Origin: Dehalococcoidia bacterium
GTDB taxonomy: Bacteria > Chloroflexota > Dehalococcoidia > GIF9 > AB-539-J10
Reading direction: 5' to 3'
Assembly (NCBI GenBank): GCA_030615625.1
Contig: JAUWYX010000005.1
Span: forward strand, 62,001 to 126,000
Length of the DNA: 64,000 nt
Shown: piece by piece, positions 57,919 to 64,000 of the stretch
Layout: each line of letters begins with the position of its first letter
How positions within the stretch are numbered: the stretch's first letter is position 1
The notes under the pieces: generated by a model
The model's database searches: none
What the model was told of the DNA's origin: nothing
The model's input: the letters and a program-made list of their open reading frames with translations, nothing else
Program-made: the position numbers and the translations under genes

Positions 57919-59466
57919 ATGATTGAGGCTTCAACAGCAGTTGTCGAGACTACCTCAGGCAAAACCGAAGGTGTTTTCAGGAAGGGTCTATACATTTTCC
58001 GTGGCATACCTTATGCAGCACCGCCAGTAGGCGAGCGCCGCTGGTTGCCGCCTGGGCCTCCCGAACCCTGGGGCGGAGTTAGACCGGCGAAGGAGTTTGC
58101 CCCCACCGCTCCACAGGCACCCATGGAGATCCAGTTTCTGGAACCACCAGAGAAACAGCCACAAAGCGAAGACTGTCTTTACCTTAATATCTGGACTCTC
58201 GGGCTGGATGGTGCTAAGCGCCCGGTTATGGTCTGGGTCCATGGCGGCTTCTTCACCACCGGTGCCGGCTCGTGGTTGATCTACAATGGGCGGACTCTGT
58301 CTACACGCGGTGATGTGGTGATAGTGACTATTAATTATCGACTGGGCGTACTGGGTTTCCTTAATCTAAATGAGGTCACAAAAAGCAAGATACCAGCTAC
58401 AGGAAATGAGGGACTGCTTGACCAGGTCTTTGCGCTGGAGTGGGTGCGGGATAACATCTCGCGCTTCGGCGGGGACCCGGATAATGTGACCATCTTCAGC
58501 GAGTCCGCCGGGGCCATGGGCGTGGGGGTGCTACTGGCGATGCCCAAGGTGCGCGGGCTCTTTCACAGAGCTATCCTCCAAAGTGGGGCGGCTCATCATG
58601 TGAACTCGCTAGAGCGTGCTGAAAAGCTGGGGGCTATCTTTCTCGACATTCTAGATATAAAGCCGACCGAGGTTAACAAATTACGGTCGCTTACCGAGCA
58701 GCAGATCCTCAATGCTCAGGTGGAAGTTATGGCTAAAGCGAGTGATCCGAAATTGGCTATGGATGGCTTGCCTCTCAAGCCCGTGGTTGATGGCAATGTG
58801 ATTCCAGAATTGCCGATCCAGGCTATTGCTGGCGGCTCGGCAGACAATGTGGCAGTCTTGATCGGCACCACCTTGGATGAATGGAAACTTTTTGCCGTTT
58901 CGGATAAAAATCTTGCCAACTTGAACGAGGCTGGCCTGCTGCGGCGTTGCCAGCGTCTCATCCCAGGTGGGGATGTGACCGGGCTGGTAGAAGCCTACCG
59001 CCAGGCTCGTAGCCAGAGCAACCTTCTGGTCACCCCTGCTGAATTGTTTATTGCTATCCAATCGGACAGGGTTTTCCGCATGCCGGCGATTCGGCTTGCC
59101 GAGGCACATTATCGCCGTCAACAGCCGACTTACATGTATCTGTTCAACTGGGTTTCACCGCTAATGAACGGAATTCTTGGTGCTTGCCATGCACTGGATC
59201 TGGGGTTTGTGTTCGGGACTCTGGATGACAATTTCACCGGTTCTGGCGAAGAAGCCCGGGCTCTGTCGAGGAAAATCCAAGATGCCTGGGCGGGTTTTGC
59301 CCGTCATGGGGGCACCAGTTGCGAGAGCATGGGTAAGTGGAAACACTATGGTGAGCGGCGGGAGACCATGGTTCTGGGAAAGCAATGCGTATTGGTAGCA
59401 GCCCCGTATGATGAGGAGCGACGTGCCTGGGAACCTTTCGCCGATTCTGTCCTTGGCTCCTTTTAG
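57919..59466 (+). CDS. Carboxylesterase, type B
   Basis: 515 residues, alpha/beta hydrolase of the cholinesterase-like family. FRGIPYAAPPVGERRWLPP, SEDCLYLNIWTLG, the oxyanion region VMVWVHGGFFTTGAGS, the nucleophile Ser in VTIFSESAGAMGVGVL (G-x-S-x-G variant with Ser at the first position), Asp/Glu in LIGTTLDEWKLF, and the catalytic His in GACHALDLGFVFGT are present. No signal peptide. It hydrolyses esters of unknown type; it has its own promoter. Confidence 0.92.
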   Translation: MIEASTAVVETTSGKTEGVFRKGLYIFRGIPYAAPPVGERRWLPPGPPEPWGGVRPAKEFAPTAPQAPMEIQFLEPPEKQPQSEDCLYLNIWTLGLDGAKRPVMVWVHGGFFTTGAGSWLIYNGRTLSTRGDVVIVTINYRLGVLGFLNLNEVTKSKIPATGNEGLLDQVFALEWVRDNISRFGGDPDNVTIFSESAGAMGVGVLLAMPKVRGLFHRAILQSGAAHHVNSLERAEKLGAIFLDILDIKPTEVNKLRSLTEQQILNAQVEVMAKASDPKLAMDGLPLKPVVDGNVIPELPIQAIAGGSADNVAVLIGTTLDEWKLFAVSDKNLANLNEAGLLRRCQRLIPGGDVTGLVEAYRQARSQSNLLVTPAELFIAIQSDRVFRMPAIRLAEAHYRRQQPTYMYLFNWVSPLMNGILGACHALDLGFVFGTLDDNFTGSGEEARALSRKIQDAWAGFARHGGTSCESMGKWKHYGERRETMVLGKQCVLVAAPYDEERRAWEPFADSVLGSF

Positions 59467-59577
59467 AGCTGATGAAGGTCGAGCCTGTTGGAGAATAAGG
59501 AAAGGCTAGATTAAACTCTCACGTCTTTAATCGAGTCTAAGTATGGCTGATGGGCTTGCTTTATGCTCTTGGTGAAG

Positions 59578-60264
59578 CTACGGATTATAGCCCTCACGAA
59601 ACATCAGAGCACCAACAGGACAAACGGCAACACACTCGCTACAGTCCTGACAACGGGACTTACCCATAGGCTCATCCCCAAAAGTGGTGACTATCCTCCG
59701 GAAACCACGGTAAGCAAAGCCAATGGTTCCTTTGCCCAGTTTTTCCTGGCATACCCAAACGCATCTGCCGCAGAGCACACACTTATTAGGGTCGTAAATG
59801 AACAGGGGACTGCTAGAATCTACGGGGAGCTCAGGCAGGATTTTCCTGAACCTTTTTGTTTTGAGCTTCACGCCGAGATGCTTAGCTATCCTCTGAAGTT
59901 CGCAGGAACCACTTTTTGGACAATGGGTGCAATCTACAGGATGACTAGCCAAGAGTAATGCCAAAGCGGTGCGGGCTAGCCTCAATGCCTTTGCCCCCTT
60001 GGTATTAACCACCATTCCCTCTGCCACAGGAGTAGTGCAGGCTGCAACCGGCACATCTTTACCTTCTACCTCCACAAAGCAGAGGCGACAGGAGGCAAAC
60101 GGTTCGCTCCTTTCCCGAATGGCGCAAAGGTTGGGAATGTAGATGTCGTTATCCAGAGCTGCCCACAGGACCTTTTTACCTGGGGCAGCTCCTACTGTCT
60201 TGCCATCAATCGTCAAAGAAACGCTTTTAACTTTTACCAGTACCCTTCCCCTTATTCTCTCCAT
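59578..60264 (-). CDS. NuoG/HoxU-like iron-sulfur subunit (2Fe-2S and several 4Fe-4S)
   Basis: 228 residues. An N-terminal 2Fe-2S ferredoxin domain (SLTIDGKTVGAAPGKKVLWA, PNLCAIRERSEPFASCRLCF, then VAACTTPV), the His/Cys 4Fe-4S segment HPVDCTHCPKSGSCELQRIA, and two ferredoxin clusters (CVLCGRCVWVCQ and CQDCSECVAVCPVG). This order is that of the N-terminus of complex I NuoG, HoxU and Fe-hydrogenase/formate dehydrogenase subunits. It ends before any molybdopterin or hydrogenase domain, so it is a separate electron-transfer chain. It lies between the carboxylesterase and fhs and may serve a partner oxidoreductase not in view. Confidence 0.9.
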   Translation of the reverse strand: MERIRGRVLVKVKSVSLTIDGKTVGAAPGKKVLWAALDNDIYIPNLCAIRERSEPFASCRLCFVEVEGKDVPVAACTTPVAEGMVVNTKGAKALRLARTALALLLASHPVDCTHCPKSGSCELQRIAKHLGVKLKTKRFRKILPELPVDSSSPLFIYDPNKCVLCGRCVWVCQEKLGKGTIGFAYRGFRRIVTTFGDEPMGKSRCQDCSECVAVCPVGALMFREGYNP

Positions 60265-60320
60265 TGAGGGAGAGAATATCGTAAAGCAGAAGTTATCTTC
60301 CCAGACCGTTCTATCATCCT

Positions 60321-62084
60321 TTAGAAGAGCCCTTGTACCTTGCCAGTCTTCGTATCAACATCTACCCTTCTGAAGGCCGGATTGGAGCTGGTTCCTGGCA
60401 TCAGGCTGATTGTCCCGGCGCAGGGGCAGAGGAATTTCGCCCCGGAATAAATCAACACATCGCGGATAGGCAGAGCCCATCCTTTAGGGGTACCCTTAAT
60501 GGCCGGGTCATGTGTCAAGCTCAGATGGGTCTTCACCATCATGGTAGCGTATTCATTATATTTAGAATTGGCCTCGAGCATCTTGGCCTTGGCCTCGGCA
60601 TCAGGGGTCCATGACACGCCATCGGCTCCATAGACTACTTTGGCAATCTTGTCCACCCGCTCTCGCAGCTTCATTTCCGAGGGGTAAAGGAATTTGAAGT
60701 CGTTCTTTTCTTCGCAGGCTTCCATAACTGTATCGGCAAGCTCCAGGGCGCCATCACCACCCTTGAGCCAGTGTTCGCTGAGCGCACAACGTGCCCCGGC
60801 CGCCTCGGCTGCCTTGCGCACCATGGCAATCTCTTCCTTAGTATCGGTGTAGAAGGAGTTGATGCACACCACGGGATTGATGCCTGATGTCCTGATGGTG
60901 TTGATGTGGTGCAGCATATTGGGAAGGCCTTTCTCCAGAAGTCCTAGGTCTTCCTTAGTGTAGGACTCGGGCAGGGGCAGACCGGCCACTACCTTGGGGC
61001 CGCCACCATGCATCTTCAGTGCCCTGATGGTGGTGGTAAGTACCGACACATGCGGCTTGAGCCCGCTGAGTCGGCATTTTACATTCCAGAACTTCTCGAA
61101 TCCTATGTCTGCAGCAAAGCCGCTCTCGGTGACATGATAGTCAAACATCTTCAGCCCGATGCGGTCGCCGATGATGGAGGATTGTCCTACGGCGATGTTG
61201 GCAAAGGGGCCGGCATGCACCAGGCAAGGCTGATACTCCGCGGTGCACATTAGGGTGGGGTTGATTGTATTGCGCATCCAGGCAGTCATAGCGCCTCCCA
61301 CTTCCAGATCGCCGGTAGTAACAGGATTGCCATCCCTGTCAAAGGCTACGGTAATTTCATCCATCCTTTTGCGCAGGTCCGCCAGGTCCGTGACAATAGA
61401 TAACATAGCCATAAGCTCTGAGCTCACGGCAATGCCGAACTTGGACTGCATTGGGTAGCCATCCATGCGACCACCGAGGCCTATTACGATGTTCCTGAGG
61501 CTCTGGGCGCAGAAGTCCATGATCCAACCCATCTCCACCCTTGTAGGGTCAATGTTCAGGCGGCGCATTCTGCTGCGCTTGGCCAGCTCTTCGTCGTTGT
61601 AATTACGCTCATGCTGCATCCTGGAGGTAAGCGCCACCATGGCCAGATTGTGGGCATTCATTATATCGTTAATGTCGCCGGTAAGACCCAAAGAAAATTC
61701 CGTCATGGGAATAAGCAACGCATTGCCACCGCCAGCAGCAGTACCCTTGATATTCATACTCGGACCACCGGAGGGCTGACGTATACAACCGCCCACATTC
61801 TTACCCCGTTTGCCCATACCTTCCAAGATACCCATGGTGGTTGTTGTTTTCCCCTCGCCCAGTGGTGTGGGGGTAATTGCAGTTACCTCAACATATTTGC
61901 CGTCCGGCTTGTCCTTGAGGCGCTCGATAATTTTCAAGAAATCGAGCCTGCATAGTCTCCCGTAAGGAATCATTTCACCCTTCTGCAAGTTCAGTCTTTC
62001 TCGCCACTCATCAGGGGTCGGCATGTTTTCTTCGGCAGATTCCGCAATCTGCCAATCTTTCAGTTTTGTCGCATCGTAAGCCAT
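60321..62084 (-). CDS. fhs: Formate-tetrahydrofolate ligase
   Basis: 587 residues. Joins formate to THF with ATP, the first THF step of the Wood-Ljungdahl methyl branch. The P-loop is [54 protein letters not shown] and [17 protein letters not shown] are characteristic. The protein is slightly longer than the usual 555-560, mainly at the N-terminus. folD follows the same strand 22 bases upstream, with the CooC gene before it; all three are probably one operon. Confidence 0.95.
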   Translation of the reverse strand: MAYDATKLKDWQIAESAEENMPTPDEWRERLNLQKGEMIPYGRLCRLDFLKIIERLKDKPDGKYVEVTAITPTPLGEGKTTTTMGILEGMGKRGKNVGGCIRQPSGGPSMNIKGTAAGGGNALLIPMTEFSLGLTGDINDIMNAHNLAMVALTSRMQHERNYNDEELAKRSRMRRLNIDPTRVEMGWIMDFCAQSLRNIVIGLGGRMDGYPMQSKFGIAVSSELMAMLSIVTDLADLRKRMDEITVAFDRDGNPVTTGDLEVGGAMTAWMRNTINPTLMCTAEYQPCLVHAGPFANIAVGQSSIIGDRIGLKMFDYHVTESGFAADIGFEKFWNVKCRLSGLKPHVSVLTTTIRALKMHGGGPKVVAGLPLPESYTKEDLGLLEKGLPNMLHHINTIRTSGINPVVCINSFYTDTKEEIAMVRKAAEAAGARCALSEHWLKGGDGALELADTVMEACEEKNDFKFLYPSEMKLRERVDKIAKVVYGADGVSWTPDAEAKAKMLEANSKYNEYATMMVKTHLSLTHDPAIKGTPKGWALPIRDVLIYSGAKFLCPCAGTISLMPGTSSNPAFRRVDVDTKTGKVQGLF

Positions 62085-62105
62085 GGTAATCTCCTTTGTG
62101 ATTTA

Positions 62106-63014
62106 TTATTTTCCCATACGCTCGGCCCTGCGCTCAGCCGCTACTACTGTGTTGACCATAAGCATGGTGACAGTCATTGGGCCAACCCCTCCGGGCACCG
62201 GGGTAATAGCGCTGGCCTTCTCTTTAACCGTCTCGAACTCTACATCCCCTCTGAGGTCGCGGACCTGCTTGCTGGGGTCCGTCTTGCTGGGTTTCCATCC
62301 CACCTGGTTTACACCGACATCAATAACAACTACCCCCTCTTTTACCATATCTGCTTTAATAACTTCGGCAGAGCCCATGGCAGCAACCAGGATATCTGCC
62401 TGTCTGGTGATTTCGGCCATGTTTTTGGTCCCCGTGTGGACGACGGTCACGGTGGCATTGGCACGCTCGGTTTTCTGCACCAGCATGGCCATGAGGGGCT
62501 TGCCCACTATGTTACTCCGACCGCATATGACCACATGTTTGCCTGCAGGGGGGTTGCCGCTGCGGATCATTAACTCCACCGCGCCATGGGGTGTGCAGGG
62601 CATGAAATACGGGTCTCCGATGAGCATCTTGCCCACGTTGATGGGGTGGAAGCCATCCACGTCTTTAACGGGGTCGATGAGATTTAGCACTTTATCCGCA
62701 TTGATGTGTTTTGGCAATGGCAATTGAACCAGTATGCCATCAACGTGCTCTGCTTTATTCATTTCCTCCACTTTGGAGAGTAGTTCCTCCTCTGAGGAGC
62801 TCTCAGGCAGGACGAAGGTTTGTGACCACACGCCTATCTCTTCGGCCGCCTTTTCCTTGCCCGAGACGTAGGAAACGGATGCCGGATCCTCTCCCACGCG
62901 AATCATGACGAGGCCCGGCGTTACGCCCTGTTTCTTGAGGTTGGATACTCGCTCCGTCAGCTCAGCCCTGATCTCCTTGGCTATCTCGCTTCCAGAAATT
63001 ATCTTTGCCGTCAT
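62106..63014 (-). CDS. folD: Bifunctional methylene-THF dehydrogenase/methenyl-THF cyclohydrolase
   Basis: 302 residues. Interconverts 10-formyl-, methenyl- and methylene-THF. The catalytic Lys is in SYVSGKEKAAEEIG, the Gln-Leu-Pro-Leu-Pro loop in GILVQLPLPKHIN, PCTPHGAVELM follows, and the NAD(P) site is VICGRSNIVGKPLMAMLVQ. The C-terminal TPVPGGVGPMTVTMLMVNTV is conserved. Between the cooC and fhs genes. Confidence 0.95.
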   Translation of the reverse strand: MTAKIISGSEIAKEIRAELTERVSNLKKQGVTPGLVMIRVGEDPASVSYVSGKEKAAEEIGVWSQTFVLPESSSEEELLSKVEEMNKAEHVDGILVQLPLPKHINADKVLNLIDPVKDVDGFHPINVGKMLIGDPYFMPCTPHGAVELMIRSGNPPAGKHVVICGRSNIVGKPLMAMLVQKTERANATVTVVHTGTKNMAEITRQADILVAAMGSAEVIKADMVKEGVVVIDVGVNQVGWKPSKTDPSKQVRDLRGDVEFETVKEKASAITPVPGGVGPMTVTMLMVNTVVAAERRAERMGK

Positions 63015-63035
63015 CTAAACCTCCTTTCTTAATTC

Positions 63036-63830
63036 TTAACTTATCGGTTTACCGATAATTCCCGACTTAACAGCACTAAGGCGTGCCGCAATATCCTGCA
63101 CTCGGCTGATGACCTCTGAACTTGAATTGATGAGAGGAAAATTGCCAAGACCAGCCTCTATTATGCTCTGGTCGTAGGGAATAAAGCCCAGAAATTCAAA
63201 ATCTGGCATGGAGGAAACAAGAAAATCCCTGTCCTGTTCGTTGCGAATCTTGTTAGCCACCACCGCGATGTTTTCCAAACCTATGTCTTTTGCCAGCTCT
63301 CTTATCCTGTAGGCTGTTTCAATACTTCCTTTACCTGGCTCCACCACAATAATCATCTTGTCCACGGCTCTCGCTGTCGCCCGCCCCAGATGCTCGACCC
63401 CGGCCTCCATATCTATTATGACTACTTCATCCCTCCGCAGGAGTATGTGGGCAACTAAAGCCTCCAGTAAGGCATTTTCGGGACAATAACAACCACTACC
63501 GCCCTTCTTTAACCGCCCCATTACCATTAGTTTGATTCCATTATGCTCCACCCAATACTTTTCCGGTATATCATCAACCCTGGGATTTAATTTGAAATAA
63601 GATGCTGCTTGGCCAGGACGTGCTCCTGTCCTTTCTTCAATCAGGTCTCCCATCTCAGATATAGGAGTTATCGTCTCTGGGTAGGGAAAGCCGAGGGCAG
63701 TTGCCAGGGTAGCATTTGGGTCGGCATCTATGGCCAGAACAGAGTAACCAAACTGGGCAAGTATAGTAGAAAAGAGGGAGGTTAACATTGTTTTGCCCAC
63801 CCCCCCTTTACCACTAACGGCAAGTTTCAT
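63036..63830 (-). CDS. cooC: CooC-type ATPase (CO dehydrogenase maturation)
   Basis: 264 residues from ATG 63830 (MKLAVSGKGGVGKTMLTSLF); a TTG start at 63860 would add a poor N-terminus. The deviant Walker A GKGGVGKT and ADPNATLATALGFPYP place it in the MinD/CooC group. A Cys-x-Cys (GSGCYCPENAL) matches the metal-binding pair of CooC, which helps insert nickel into CO dehydrogenase. MEAGVEHLGRATARAVDKMI (Walker B region) and ANKIRNEQD (guanine/adenine-binding Asn) follow. First gene of the cooC-folD-fhs run. Confidence 0.88.
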   Translation of the reverse strand: MKLAVSGKGGVGKTMLTSLFSTILAQFGYSVLAIDADPNATLATALGFPYPETITPISEMGDLIEERTGARPGQAASYFKLNPRVDDIPEKYWVEHNGIKLMVMGRLKKGGSGCYCPENALLEALVAHILLRRDEVVIIDMEAGVEHLGRATARAVDKMIIVVEPGKGSIETAYRIRELAKDIGLENIAVVANKIRNEQDRDFLVSSMPDFEFLGFIPYDQSIIEAGLGNFPLINSSSEVISRVQDIAARLSAVKSGIIGKPIS

Positions 63831-63932
63831 TTCCAAATGGAGAATTATATCCTGTATCAATGGGAGAAATCAAGATGTGGACAGGAGCTGTATTCAAATA
63901 GAGTGTGGTTGCCCTGTTTATTGAGTCAACAG

Positions 63933-63948
63933 GCCTGATAAATCAGGC
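63933..63948. other. Short inverted repeat near the window end
   Basis: GCCTGAT-AA-ATCAGGC, 7-bp perfect arms, upstream of cooC. Could be an operator or the end of a gene beyond the window. Confidence 0.3.
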
Positions 63949-64000
63949 AACTACAGAAATGTTGAGGCAAGGTTTATAAAATTACGGCACCTCCGCGCTC

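Noticed and set aside
1-64000. CRISPR arrays, insertion sequences, rRNA operons
   Set aside because: No regularly spaced repeats, transposase or integrase genes, or rRNA sequence were recognised.

Overview
The window is ordinary bacterial chromosome. The best guess is an uncultured member of the Chloroflexota, class Dehalococcoidia. This rests on gene content: an archaeal-type phosphoglycerate mutase, a PAC2 protein, a TldD/PmbA pair, DUF951 and DUF3096 proteins, and the Wood-Ljungdahl genes fhs, folD and a CooC-type ATPase. No rRNA or taxonomic marker was compared, so this is inference.

Layout. 1-3.4 kb: the end of a cell-surface IPT/TIG protein, then small membrane proteins with duplicated leaders and a duplicated gene end. 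3.4-22.7 kb: housekeeping genes (dprA-topA-aroQ; tRNA-Arg and tRNA-His; a glycosyltransferase/methyltransferase pair; apgM; RNase J-ftsK; a type-4 uracil-DNA glycosylase; PAC2-pmbA; tldD; pyrF-DUF951). 22.7-37.1 kb: an accessory island. It carries an Avs4-like nuclease/STAND anti-phage sensor, a secreted caspase-like peptidase, and scattered single genes (MFS, DUF3795, GNAT, flavin-nucleotide-binding, TatD, QueG-like, methyltransferase) with long gaps. 37.1-50.8 kb: core genes again (dinB, ilvE, aldolase, lexA, rpsT, relA/spoT, hisS, gyrB, nadD, obg, dnaA, fmt). 51.1-55.3 kb: a compact five-gene operon with an AAA+ ATPase, a 171-residue protein, a 50-residue protein, a Rad50/SMC-like ATPase with a zinc hook, and a zinc-ribbon protein. 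It lies beside a degenerate tRNA-Pro. 55.6-64 kb: nitroreductase, acyl-CoA dehydrogenase, carboxylesterase, a NuoG-like iron-sulfur protein, and fhs-folD-cooC.

Two things stand out. First, the 5' end of dinB with its upstream region occurs three times: the intact gene at 37095, a fragment at 28061, and a fragment at 29316 fused in frame to the 3' half of the DUF951 gene that follows pyrF. The fusion is what a tandem duplication of a DUF951-to-dinB segment would leave, with the break at an 11-base near-identity. The accessory genes sit in the two arms of that duplication. Second, the AAA+/SMC-like operon matches no named defence or repair system I can recall and is the best candidate here for an undescribed system.

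Smaller points include inverted AT-rich repeats around a four-helix-bundle gene, an inverted-repeat element that supplies a false N-terminus to TldD, and palindromes upstream of dinB. No CRISPR array, insertion sequence, integrase or rRNA was seen.
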